This document shows, in pieces, positions 6,936 to 15,734 of a stretch of DNA of 64,000 nt. The notes beneath the pieces are model-generated. The model saw only the letters and a program-made list of their open reading frames with translations. It had not been told where the DNA came from and made no database searches. The translations under genes and the position numbers were made by a program. Positions within the stretch are counted from its first letter, which is position 1. Each line of letters starts with the position of its first letter. Source of the DNA: Methanospirillum lacunae (GTDB lineage: Archaea > Halobacteriota > Methanomicrobia > Methanomicrobiales > Methanospirillaceae); contig NZ_QGMY01000011.1 in the NCBI RefSeq assembly GCF_003173355.1, positions 1-64,000 of the forward strand, written 5' to 3'.

Positions 6936-8477
6936 GTGAAGACTACTACCCGGGTCAAGAAAATTAACGGGCATGACTACTTGTACGAAATAACATATTA
7001 TTACGACAAGGAAACCCGTAGAACCAGACAAAAAAGCAGGTACCTGGGTAAGTATGTTGATGGAAAACCTGTCCGGGTACGGGAGAAGGCAAAGAACCCT
7101 GAACGGGTATATGTATATGGAGAATTGATTCCGTACCTGAATGCAATTCGCTCTCTTGAGCTTCATGAGATTCTGGGAACACATCTGACTGAACATGAGG
7201 CACGTATTAGTCTCACACTGGCTATTATCGCTCTTACCTGTCCTGATGCGATCTATAATCCTGGAGCGTGGTTTGAGGGAACAGCTCTCTCCCGCATCTA
7301 TCCCGGCCTAAAAATATCGTCACAAACCGTCTCTAAATTGCTTAAAAAACTGGGGGAAACTGGCCTCCCAATGGATATATGCCGTTCCTGTATAAGTAAA
7401 CAGGAAAGTGGTGATAGCAGAGTATATGATCTGATGATCCCTAAACGTCACCATTCCACCTCTTTAAGAAGACAGCAGGTAAATACCCAGTTCTTTGATC
7501 AGATCTCACTCTATTATGATTGGAGTATGAGTGTTCCTGCGGCATACTTTCCCCACCCTAAAAACCTGACTGCAACAAGACTGGTAAAAAATGCAGTAGC
7601 GGGGATGCATATCTTTCATTATCGCAGCACTACTCTAATCTCTGGCAGAGAGTTTAATTCTTCAATGAATATTTATGGACTCATTTTCAGTGGTACTCCG
7701 TTTGTAATTCCCATCAATCCGGATAATGAACTCGTGAGGGAGGAGATAAAACGGCGCCGAAGTGAATTGATGCATCCAAAGAATCTGAAGATATTTCACG
7801 GTGAAACACTCTTCGTGGTTCCAATATCCATTCCGGTTGAATCCGTACAGATGCATGGATATGTCTGTTATAGTCCCAGACAGGACGAAGAAGAGAGAAA
7901 TGAGTACAATGAGGATCTTGAACTCATCCTGGACAGTCTGCACAATACCCCAATTTATAAATGGACCGATCCCGCAGCAGCTGTTCATGATATAGCGGGA
8001 AGATATGAGCCATTTATTCAGTGGAAAGTTGAGGAAGGACGGCTCCATGTTAGTATCAAGCAGAAGGCTGTGTCACGCCAGCTTCGCGATGGAGGGATAT
8101 CTGTTATCCTATATGGTGGGGGAGATTTTCAATGGGATCAATGCATGCAATGGACCAGTGAACAAAAAGAAGATGAACTATTTTTTGGCACTGTTATTAG
8201 CAGCCTTCAGATTTATCCCCACACAGTAGATGCTGATATGATTAGGCAGGGTCTTTTTTTCATTGCATACATCAGCCTGATGCTTAAACGGTGGGTTGAA
8301 CGACAGTTTGAATCTGCGGGCCTTCTGAGTGTGTCAAGTGTCCAGAAGATCATGATTGATCTCGCCAAAATCCGTCTTATTGGGTTAGGCAATGACCGTA
8401 CTGTTGTTACTGGGTTGCATTCAAGGCAGCACGATATCCTTGAATGTCTAAAATGGCCTGCAGATCTTCAGGCTTGA
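6936..8477 (+). CDS. IS4/IS1634-type transposase-like protein, probably catalytically inactive
   Basis: 513 residues, GTG start, no strong ribosome-binding site. The N-terminal 40 residues, with basic KKINGHDYLYEI and RTRQKSRYLGKY, resemble the start of IS1634/IS4-family DDE transposases, and the C-terminal part around 430-500 also follows that layout. In my manual alignment the first acidic residue may be kept at about D165 (VYDLM). The second motif, normally DRGF, reads SGREF at about 236-240, so the Asp is replaced. A Glu is available near 412-414. No terminal inverted repeats or target duplications bound the gene. The frame is open over the full length, so it is either a recent casualty or a retained, repurposed protein. 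Relation to the family is inferred, not searched. Confidence 0.6.
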   Translation: MKTTTRVKKINGHDYLYEITYYYDKETRRTRQKSRYLGKYVDGKPVRVREKAKNPERVYVYGELIPYLNAIRSLELHEILGTHLTEHEARISLTLAIIALTCPDAIYNPGAWFEGTALSRIYPGLKISSQTVSKLLKKLGETGLPMDICRSCISKQESGDSRVYDLMIPKRHHSTSLRRQQVNTQFFDQISLYYDWSMSVPAAYFPHPKNLTATRLVKNAVAGMHIFHYRSTTLISGREFNSSMNIYGLIFSGTPFVIPINPDNELVREEIKRRRSELMHPKNLKIFHGETLFVVPISIPVESVQMHGYVCYSPRQDEEERNEYNEDLELILDSLHNTPIYKWTDPAAAVHDIAGRYEPFIQWKVEEGRLHVSIKQKAVSRQLRDGGISVILYGGGDFQWDQCMQWTSEQKEDELFFGTVISSLQIYPHTVDADMIRQGLFFIAYISLMLKRWVERQFESAGLLSVSSVQKIMIDLAKIRLIGLGNDRTVVTGLHSRQHDILECLKWPADLQA

Positions 8478-8482
8478 ACCCT

Positions 8483-8521
8483 CCACGATGAGCCATATCA
8501 ATCGATTTCGGTTGATCGTGG
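8483..8521. repeat. Hairpin after the transposase-like gene
   Basis: CCACGAT at 8483-8489 pairs with ATCGTGG at 8515-8521, and an inner ATCAA/TTGAT pair gives an alternative fold. It begins six bases after the stop, so it may be a transcript end. No T run follows directly. The remaining gap to 8665 is A/T-rich with nothing recognisable. Confidence 0.45.
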
Positions 8522-8665
8522 AATTCAGTATTTAGGCCTATATTTCTTCCTTTACTTCAATAATAATAGGTATTAGGCTTGTCAATAATCCATCCCTGTT
8601 GATTTTTTGCTAAATGGTCTGTTAATTTAAGGTAATCCTTGAAGATAATGCCAATTAATCAGATT

Positions 8666-9529
8666 TTATTCTGCAATCGTTATGATCCCGTTGTTTATAC
8701 TGAGAAGCCCTTCTTTGACCATACCTGCAATTATTCGTCTTATTCTCTGCGTATCCTCTTCGGAATTTTTTATTATTTCCTCAAGGGGTGAACTTTTTGT
8801 AGCAAGCAGTCTTTTAAGAAGAGAACTTCTGATTTGGCGATCTGACCCTTCAAACACTGATTGTCTGGAATAATGGTGGCTTTTTCTGTTTGGGTTTTCA
8901 ATCCTCCCGGCAAGCCAGGTACCGTAGTCCATAAGAGCATAATACCAGTCGCGGGGATTCTCATGATCAAGCGTTCTCTCTACAAGGGGACGAATTTCTG
9001 AATCCGCAATCTTTTCCCTATCAACAAAAAAATGATGAATAAACACTCGTCTGATATTGGTTTCAATAAAAACAACAGGTTTGTTGAAGGCAAAAGCAGT
9101 AATTGAACCAGCGGTAGCGCTGCCTATTCCGGGAAATGTTACCAGTATTTCTGGATCTGTGGGGAGCGCACCGTTCCAGTCGTTCACTACCGAACGCGCG
9201 AGTCCATGAAGATACTTTGCCCTTCTATTATACCCAAGGCCCTGCCATGCTTCCATTACATCTGTCAGAGAAGCATCAGCGAGAGATATAAAATTCGGGA
9301 ACCTGTTAATGAAAAGAGGGAATTTTTCTATCACTCTCGAAACCTGGGTCTGTTGAAGCATGATTTCAGATACTACGACCCTATATTGGGTTATCTCATC
9401 GCGCCATGGCATGGGGCGCCTCATTCTAGTGTAAAACTCATGGATAAGATTAATAAACGCTTCTAGATCATCAGGATCAGAGCCTTGGAAGGTATGGGCG
9501 ACACCGGTTTCGAGTTGATGCTGAGTCAA
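8666..9529 (-). CDS. MutY-like adenine DNA glycosylase without iron-sulfur cluster
   Basis: 287 residues from a TTG start at 9529, with GGGAGG about 10 bases upstream on the minus strand. HhH-GPD glycosylases of this group remove adenine mispaired with guanine or 8-oxoguanine. MPWR (40-43), SEIMLQQTQV (54-63, with the catalytic Glu at about 55), GLGYNRRA (98-105) and the helix-hairpin-helix PGIGSATAG (133-141) are clear. The position of the usual catalytic Asp reads IETN, with Glu at about 156. There is no cysteine in the protein, so the [4Fe-4S] site of classical MutY is absent, and the C-terminal NUDIX-like domain is missing too; a short winged-helix-like tail ends the protein. It lies 50 bases after mutL. 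Confidence 0.8.
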   Translation of the reverse strand: MTQHQLETGVAHTFQGSDPDDLEAFINLIHEFYTRMRRPMPWRDEITQYRVVVSEIMLQQTQVSRVIEKFPLFINRFPNFISLADASLTDVMEAWQGLGYNRRAKYLHGLARSVVNDWNGALPTDPEILVTFPGIGSATAGSITAFAFNKPVVFIETNIRRVFIHHFFVDREKIADSEIRPLVERTLDHENPRDWYYALMDYGTWLAGRIENPNRKSHHYSRQSVFEGSDRQIRSSLLKRLLATKSSPLEEIIKNSEEDTQRIRRIIAGMVKEGLLSINNGIITIAE

Positions 9530-9579
9530 TGGATATATCCTCCCATATCACTGAAAGAATCACATCAAAGATGGAGACT

Positions 9580-11367
9580 TCATCTCCTCCTGAAAAGTTC
9601 TTCCAGTTTAGACCTTGTGAATGAGATGATAGTGGGTCTTCCATGTGGGCAGGTATATGGTTCAGAGGTGCGGGAGAGCTGACTGATGATCTCCTCTCCC
9701 TGTTCTGGTGTAAGGATGACTCCTGCCTTTACTGCGCCACGGCAGGCAACCATCCGGGAGACAGATTCACTCATCCTGTTCTCCTGTCCTCCAACAAGAG
9801 CACTGGAGATGATCTCCTTGATTGCATCCGGATCCTCACATCGTCCGAGTACAACCGGAACACTTCTCACGCACCAGGTATCTTTCCCAAACGGTTCAAG
9901 ATGAAACCCTTCCTTTTCGAGATCTGATCTGATCTCGCTGAGAAGATGGACTTCTGATGTGCTTAACTGAAGGACGATGGGAACGAGCAACTCCTGTGAG
10001 AGGGTTCCCTCTTTCTGTTCCCTTTTTAATTGGTCATATCTGATCCGTTCGTGTGCTGCATGTTGATCGATGAGGATCAGATCACCGGAACTATTTGAGG
10101 CAAGAAGGTAGGTTGCAGCAACCTGCCCGATATATTTTAGAGGGGGGAACAGTGATTCCTCTTCTGCTCCTGTTGGTTCCATTAAAAGTCGGGTCCGTCT
10201 GAGTTGTCTTGCAGTGGTCCGATATCCTGCGAGAGTGGCCTCACAGACACGCTGCGCTGGTGTTTCAGATGTCCGGTATATTAGGCCCGGGCTTTGATTC
10301 TCTTGATCATCAGCCACAAGATGGAGTTCACTCTTAATGGAAATGCCTGAATGAGAGAGATCCTGGCCCTGCAGTGCTTCTTTTACTCTGGTAACGATAA
10401 ACCTGAGAAACTCAGGTTCATCAGATATCCTGATCTCCCGCTTAGTCGGATGGATGTTTGCATCAACACGAGCAGGATCCAGATTTATTTTCAGAACCGC
10501 AACAGGAAACGAATGGGACGGGATAAGTGTACCATACCCTGATCGTATTGCCCCGGAAATACGTGACGAGACGATCATCCTTCCATTGACCGCTACAAGG
10601 ATCCGCTGGGTATTCTGCCTGATAAGTTCTGGATGTGAGATGTATCCTTCCAGGGAGATTCCATTCTCTTCCCCACTTACCTGGATCATCTGTGCTGCTT
10701 CATCGGGCCTCAACGCCCGTAGTACCTCTCCGAGGGTCCTGGTTCCATGACTTGTGGATTTTTCCTGTCCGTTCAGAAGGTATCTGAAGGTTAGTTCCGG
10801 GTATAAAAGGCTGAAAACCTCGATCACCGACGATATCCGGGAGAGTTCTGTTGCAAGGCTCTTGAGAAATTTTCTCCGTGCAGGTGTGGTAAAAAAAATC
10901 TCTTCCACTGTGAGGGTTGTTCCGGTAGGGGCGCCTGTTGCCCTATTCTCAAGAATCTCCCCTCCACTGATGATAAGATGGGTTCCTGCATCTTCACCCT
11001 TCGAACGGGTCACCATGGTGACGTATGCGATGGCGGCGATGCTCGCAAGTGCCTCTCCTCTGAATCCGAGCGTGCGACAGGTGTTCAGATCCTCTGCGGT
11101 CTGGATCTTACTTGTGGCATGAGGAGAGAAGGCGAGTGAAACTTCCTCTGTCGGTATGCCACAGCCGTCATCAATAATGCGTATCCTGGTGACTTCTTTT
11201 CTGTTTGAACTGATCTCAACGGTTATTGTGGTTGCTTTGGCATCAATGGCATTTTCGATGAGTTCTTTAACGATAGACGCCGGACGTTCAACTACTTCAC
11301 CAGCTGCGATCTGATTGATTGTATCCCCGTCAAGAAGCCTGATATGCGGATTTGGCATCTCTATCAC
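9580..11367 (-). CDS. mutL: DNA mismatch repair protein MutL
   Basis: 595 residues. This GHKL ATPase couples MutS mismatch recognition to strand incision. N-terminal motifs are ENAIDA (about 39-44), DDGCGIP (about 66-72) and GFRGEALASI (about 99-108). The C-terminal half holds the endonuclease metal-site motif DQHAAHERIRYD, with Asp where Glu is commonest at its end, plus ACRGAVKAG and CPHGRP, so this is probably a nicking MutL. The start is GTG at 11367 overlapping the mutS stop as GTGA; an ATG nine bases later is an alternative. The bacterial-type pair in an archaeon implies old transfer. Confidence 0.95.
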   Translation of the reverse strand: MIEMPNPHIRLLDGDTINQIAAGEVVERPASIVKELIENAIDAKATTITVEISSNRKEVTRIRIIDDGCGIPTEEVSLAFSPHATSKIQTAEDLNTCRTLGFRGEALASIAAIAYVTMVTRSKGEDAGTHLIISGGEILENRATGAPTGTTLTVEEIFFTTPARRKFLKSLATELSRISSVIEVFSLLYPELTFRYLLNGQEKSTSHGTRTLGEVLRALRPDEAAQMIQVSGEENGISLEGYISHPELIRQNTQRILVAVNGRMIVSSRISGAIRSGYGTLIPSHSFPVAVLKINLDPARVDANIHPTKREIRISDEPEFLRFIVTRVKEALQGQDLSHSGISIKSELHLVADDQENQSPGLIYRTSETPAQRVCEATLAGYRTTARQLRRTRLLMEPTGAEEESLFPPLKYIGQVAATYLLASNSSGDLILIDQHAAHERIRYDQLKREQKEGTLSQELLVPIVLQLSTSEVHLLSEIRSDLEKEGFHLEPFGKDTWCVRSVPVVLGRCEDPDAIKEIISSALVGGQENRMSESVSRMVACRGAVKAGVILTPEQGEEIISQLSRTSEPYTCPHGRPTIISFTRSKLEELFRRR

Positions 11368-14036
11368 GTCAGATCCTTGGCTCTACTCTTGAGATCAGCT
11401 AGCAGGGAGAGGGCCTGAAGAGGAGTGAGTGAGTTTACATCTATCGAATCTAGTTCTTCCCTGATGGGATCTGGTTCTGGTGTCACGGCTGAATGGGTAG
11501 CAGGTGCATCAAGCAGTATCATTTGGGTATATCTTTTAACACCACCCCCTGGTGATTCCTCTCCCCTCATAACCTTCTTCATCAGGTCTTCAGCACGAAT
11601 AATCACAGGGCTAGGAACTCCTGCAAGTGACGCAACGTGGATACCGTAACTGCGGTCAGTTGCACCGGGTATGAGTTTTCTGAGAAATACCACGTCTTTG
11701 TCTGTCTCCCTGACTGCAAAGTGGCAGTTTCGCACCCGTTTCAAATCCTCTTCCACTCCGACGAGTTCATGGAAATGTGTAGCAAAAAGAGTTCTCGGCC
11801 CTTTGCTCTTCTTTCCATGCAGGTGTTCAAGCACTGACCTGGCTATACAGTACCCGTCAAGCGTGCTGGTACCTCTCCCTATCTCGTCAAGAATTACCAG
11901 ACTCTGATCAGTCGCATGGTTCATGATTGTGGCGAGTTCGAGCATCTCTACCATGAATGTACTCTGCCCACTAGCGAGGTCATCAAACGCCCCGACCCTG
12001 GTGAATATCCGATCTACCAGGCCCACTTTTGCGTATCCCGCAGGAACAAAACTCCCCATCTGTGCCATAACGATGATCAGAGCAACACTTCGCATATACG
12101 TGGATTTCCCAGCCATGTTTGCGCCTGTGATGATCAGGATCTGCTCACCAGAAGCACTCATTTCTGCGTCATTTGGCACAAAACCTGTCTCAAGTGAGGC
12201 TTCAACAACCGGGTGACGCCCCTCCCGCACGAGAAGAACAGGTTCATCAGTGAGATGGGGTCTCACGTATCTGAATTTTAGGGCAGATTCAGCAAGACCG
12301 GCAAAGAGGTCGATTCTTGCCATTGAATGTGCTGTCTCCTGAAGAGCCGAAACGTGCTCACGCAGGGTATCAAGAAGGGCAGTATAGAGTTCTTCTTCAA
12401 GACTTAGCAGACGTTCATCAGCGGTTGCTATCTGTGACTCTACTTCACGAAGAGCAGGAATCGTAAACCGCTCACCATTTGCTGTTGTCTGGCGCCTTTC
12501 ATAATCATCAGGGACTGATGAAAGATTTGCTTTTGTGATTTCTATGAAAAATCCGAAAACTGCGTTATACTTGATCTTCAGTGACTTTATCCCGGTCCGT
12601 TCTTTTTCCTGCTGCTCCAGGTCAGCGACCCATTGACGTCCGTCTCTTGAGATGAGCCGGAGCCGGTCTAGTTCTTCGTGGTATCCATCCCTAATGACTC
12701 CGCCTTTTCTTATTAACAGAGGTGGTTCGTCCACGATGGCTTGTCCGATTAGGGTGACAAGAGTCTGAAGATCTGAAATTTCTCTGACTGATATCCTAAT
12801 CGATTCAGGGATATCTGCAAGACTATCAAAGAGTCCCCTGACAGATGAAGCCACCGTGAGAGCATCGCTTAAAGTTACCAGGTCACGCGGACTTGCATTT
12901 CCATATGATATTCTGCCCGCAATGCGTTCAAGATCTGCATATCTGTAAAGTAGTTGCCTGAGGTCCTGGCGTAAAATGGTTTCATGAGTAAAAAATTCCA
13001 CTGCATCAAGACGCTGGTTGATGGCCTCAACTGATTTTAACGGTGCAGTAATCCATCGCCTGAGCAGACGTCTCCCCATAGGGGTCTGTGTCATGTCAAT
13101 GGTTTTGACTAGTGTTCCCTCTTCAGTTCGATCACGGATGTTTGAAACAACCTCAAGGTTTCTAAGGGTGACTGCATCAAGAACAAGATATTCTGATTGT
13201 AGATTCCGTGAGAGTGATCTGATATGCGAAAGCGGATCGAACTGCGTTTTCTGAGCATACGTGAGTGCAGCTCCAGCAGCAGTAATGGCTGCAGGAATGT
13301 CACAACAGCCAAGGGAGTCAAGGGATTGTATACTGAATTGCCGACAGAGGAGATCTTCTGCCCCCTGAAGATCAAAGATGGAGTTATCCTGTGGTGATAT
13401 GAGAGGAATAATGCGATTTAGTTTTCTCTCTATCTCCTGTTCAACCCCTTTTGGTACAATACACTCGGCTGGTCTGAACCTGACTGCCTCTGCTCTCAGT
13501 TCCTCACCATGCCCTTCAGCAGGTACTTCTGATATCTGAAAATCTCCTGTTGAAATATCGAGAAATGCGATTCCTATCCGCTTTCGTTTCTTATCTGGAA
13601 CTGCTGCCATCAGGTAACGGGCCCCTTCTCCTGGGAGAAGGGCTGCATCTATTACAGTTCCAGGTGTGACTACCCTGACAACATCCCGTTTTACAATCCC
13701 TTTTGCCTTCTTGGGGTCTTCGATCTGTTCACAGATAGCAACCTTGTACCCCCGGCTTATCATCCGGGAGAGATACCCGTCAAGTGCATGATACGGTATA
13801 CCAGCGAGTGGAATATCCTGACCATCTGGCATCCTTCCACGGGAGGTGAGTGTAATCTCCATCTCTCTGGCGCATATTTCCGCATCCTCACAGAAGGTCT
13901 CGTAAAAATCACCCATCCGGAAAAAAATGATACAATCCGGGTATTGTCGTTTAGCCTCGTAAAACTGCTGCATTGCCGGTGTTACCTTTCCCGGCTTTTC
14001 GCGCAGACCAGTGCCTGATTCCTGGGATGATGTCAT
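11364..14036 (-). CDS. mutS: DNA mismatch repair protein MutS
   Basis: 890 residues, full length for bacterial-type MutS1. It binds mispairs and small loops and recruits MutL. The mismatch-reading Phe-x-Glu motif is in GDFYETF at about 42-48. The lever and clamp domains follow, then the ATPase with GANMAGKST (Walker A), DEIGRGTSTLDG (Walker B/signature) and ATHFHEL. It is first in a mutS-mutL-mutY minus-strand run. The ATG at 14036 lacks a visible Shine-Dalgarno sequence. It is divergent from argC across about 220 bases. Confidence 0.96.
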   Translation of the reverse strand: MTSSQESGTGLREKPGKVTPAMQQFYEAKRQYPDCIIFFRMGDFYETFCEDAEICAREMEITLTSRGRMPDGQDIPLAGIPYHALDGYLSRMISRGYKVAICEQIEDPKKAKGIVKRDVVRVVTPGTVIDAALLPGEGARYLMAAVPDKKRKRIGIAFLDISTGDFQISEVPAEGHGEELRAEAVRFRPAECIVPKGVEQEIERKLNRIIPLISPQDNSIFDLQGAEDLLCRQFSIQSLDSLGCCDIPAAITAAGAALTYAQKTQFDPLSHIRSLSRNLQSEYLVLDAVTLRNLEVVSNIRDRTEEGTLVKTIDMTQTPMGRRLLRRWITAPLKSVEAINQRLDAVEFFTHETILRQDLRQLLYRYADLERIAGRISYGNASPRDLVTLSDALTVASSVRGLFDSLADIPESIRISVREISDLQTLVTLIGQAIVDEPPLLIRKGGVIRDGYHEELDRLRLISRDGRQWVADLEQQEKERTGIKSLKIKYNAVFGFFIEITKANLSSVPDDYERRQTTANGERFTIPALREVESQIATADERLLSLEEELYTALLDTLREHVSALQETAHSMARIDLFAGLAESALKFRYVRPHLTDEPVLLVREGRHPVVEASLETGFVPNDAEMSASGEQILIITGANMAGKSTYMRSVALIIVMAQMGSFVPAGYAKVGLVDRIFTRVGAFDDLASGQSTFMVEMLELATIMNHATDQSLVILDEIGRGTSTLDGYCIARSVLEHLHGKKSKGPRTLFATHFHELVGVEEDLKRVRNCHFAVRETDKDVVFLRKLIPGATDRSYGIHVASLAGVPSPVIIRAEDLMKKVMRGEESPGGGVKRYTQMILLDAPATHSAVTPEPDPIREELDSIDVNSLTPLQALSLLADLKSRAKDLT

Positions 14037-14119
14037 ATCTGGAGGAGTTCTCTCATGCCTTATGTTCTGATATTAGTCTCTCTTACTGGTGAAGGAAAGG
14101 AGCGTAACCTGATATTTAC

Positions 14120-14134
14120 GTTAATAAATATTTA
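14120..14134 (+). promoter_or_regulatory. TATA-like box for the arg operon
   Basis: GTTAATAAATATTTA lies in the divergent mutS-argC gap, about 125 bases before the chosen argC start. It is the strongest A/T element there. A GGGAGG at about 14217-14222 has no in-frame start at normal spacing. Confidence 0.35.
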
Positions 14135-14257
14135 GTCGCAATGCGATAAACACCCTCTCATCAGCAATTAAGATCCATTTTCAAGCCTTGTGTCCTGATG
14201 ATGACTCTGAAAAAGGGAAGGGAGGTTAATACCCGATGCAGAGCAGATATTGATATT

Positions 14258-15244
14258 ATGAAAGTTGCCATTATCGGCGCTTCCGGCTATACCGGGGGGG
14301 AGCTCTTCCGGCTCCTGCATGTACATCCCCGGGCCGAGATTGTCTGTGCAACCTCCCGGCAGCTGGCCGGAAAACCGGTGACCTCCCGGCACCCCCATCT
14401 CACCGGGTTTACAGATCTGACCTTTACGAACCCGGAAATCTCATCCATTGATGTGGATGTTGCCTTCCTGGCAGTACCTCATACAGCGGCAATGGCATAT
14501 GCCCCTTCCATGGTTGAACAGGGGATAAAAGTCGTTGATCTCTCAGCTGACTACCGTCTTCCAAAGGATGTGTTCGAAAAGGTATATGGTGTCCCTCACA
14601 CGGCATACTTCCCGGCTCCTTACGGACTCTGTGAACTGCACCGCGAACAGTGCAAAAATGCATCCTTTGTTGCAAATCCCGGGTGCTTTCCGACCGGGGC
14701 AACCCTGGCAGCAGCACCACTTGCGGAACGTGCCCACACAATCATTTATGATTCAAAATCAGGGGTCTCGGGGATGGGAGACAATGCCTCCGAAGGATCC
14801 CATTATCCAAATGTAGGAGACAATTTCATTGCGTATAAATGGACAAGTCATCGGCATCTTGCCGAGATGCGCCAGGAGATTGGATTCCTGAAGTCGGGAG
14901 CTAAGGCATACTTCACTCCCCATCTCCTCCCTGTAAACCGGGGTATCCTGACCACTGCTCATATACTTCTGAATGAGCCGATGGAGCAGAGGGAGGTGGA
15001 GCGGCTCTACCATGATTATTACAAAGACGAGCCCTTTGTCAGGTACCAGCGTCCGTCCCTGAACTCGGTACGTGGGTCAAACTTCTGCGACCTGATGGTG
15101 GAAGTATCAGAAGAGCGGGTTGTCGTTGTATCTGCAATAGACAACCTAGTGAAGGGTGCAAGTGGACAGGCAATACAGAATATGAATCTCATGTGCGGAT
15201 TCAGCGAGACAGAAGGATTATGGAGTCCGGCGATTCTGCCGTAG
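14258..15244 (+). CDS. argC: N-acetyl-gamma-glutamyl-phosphate reductase ArgC
   Basis: 328 residues from ATG 14258, where the family's usual N-terminus ([16 protein letters not shown], an NADP-binding Rossmann motif) begins. An in-frame ATG at 14198 would add 20 non-conserved residues. ArgC reduces N-acetylglutamyl phosphate to the semialdehyde, the third step of arginine synthesis. The catalytic Cys is in [14 protein letters not shown] near residue 147, with LSADYRL near 92. It heads a plus-strand cluster with argJ and argB. Confidence 0.94.
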   Translation: MKVAIIGASGYTGGELFRLLHVHPRAEIVCATSRQLAGKPVTSRHPHLTGFTDLTFTNPEISSIDVDVAFLAVPHTAAMAYAPSMVEQGIKVVDLSADYRLPKDVFEKVYGVPHTAYFPAPYGLCELHREQCKNASFVANPGCFPTGATLAAAPLAERAHTIIYDSKSGVSGMGDNASEGSHYPNVGDNFIAYKWTSHRHLAEMRQEIGFLKSGAKAYFTPHLLPVNRGILTTAHILLNEPMEQREVERLYHDYYKDEPFVRYQRPSLNSVRGSNFCDLMVEVSEERVVVVSAIDNLVKGASGQAIQNMNLMCGFSETEGLWSPAILP

Positions 15245-15251
15245 AATTACA

Positions 15252-15734
15252 ATGTTAGTAAAGGATGCAATGACCCCGGACCCGGTGACCTGCAGTGTAG
15301 ATGACACTGTCTCTTCAATTGGGGGAGTGATGAGGACCAAACATATCGGTGGTATTCCGGTGATGGATGGAACCCGTCTAGCGGGAATGGTGACTGAAAC
15401 CGATCTGCTGAAACTTCTCATGACCAAAGGCCCGTCTGATGACCTCTGGCTTCCATCACCGCTTGAGGTGATAGAACTCCCGATCCGTGAGTTCATCAAT
15501 TGGGAGCGGACCAAAGAGGCCCTCACTGATATTGGCAGTAAAAAGGTGGGAATGATCATGAGCAGCCCGATCATAACCATAACACCTGAAGAGGACATTG
15601 AGGCTGCTGCAGATCTCATGCTCAAAAAGAAGATAGACCGGCTTGCAGTAGTGAGCGGTGAAACTCTGAAAGGAATAATTACCAGGGAAGATATCGTCTG
15701 GGCGATCTCTGGTGGTAAAGGGGCGAGTCCATGA
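15252..15734 (+). CDS. CBS-domain pair protein
   Basis: 160 residues made almost entirely of two CBS domains: about 1-58 (VKDAMTPDPVTC ... GGIPVMDGTRLAGMVTETDLL) and about 100-157 (MIMSSPIITITPEEDIEAAADLML ... LAVVSGETLKGIITREDIV). Such pairs usually bind adenosine nucleotides or SAM and act as sensors. It lies between argC and argJ, eight bases after argC and overlapping argJ as ATGA, so it is co-expressed with arginine synthesis. A role in sensing energy or SAM state for this pathway is conceivable but unproven. Confidence 0.85.
   Translation: MLVKDAMTPDPVTCSVDDTVSSIGGVMRTKHIGGIPVMDGTRLAGMVTETDLLKLLMTKGPSDDLWLPSPLEVIELPIREFINWERTKEALTDIGSKKVGMIMSSPIITITPEEDIEAAADLMLKKKIDRLAVVSGETLKGIITREDIVWAISGGKGASP

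Noticed and set aside
7662-8048. 128-codon open frame on the minus strand inside the transposase-like gene
   Set aside because: It lies fully within a longer frame with better family signals, lacks motifs and has no ribosome-binding site.
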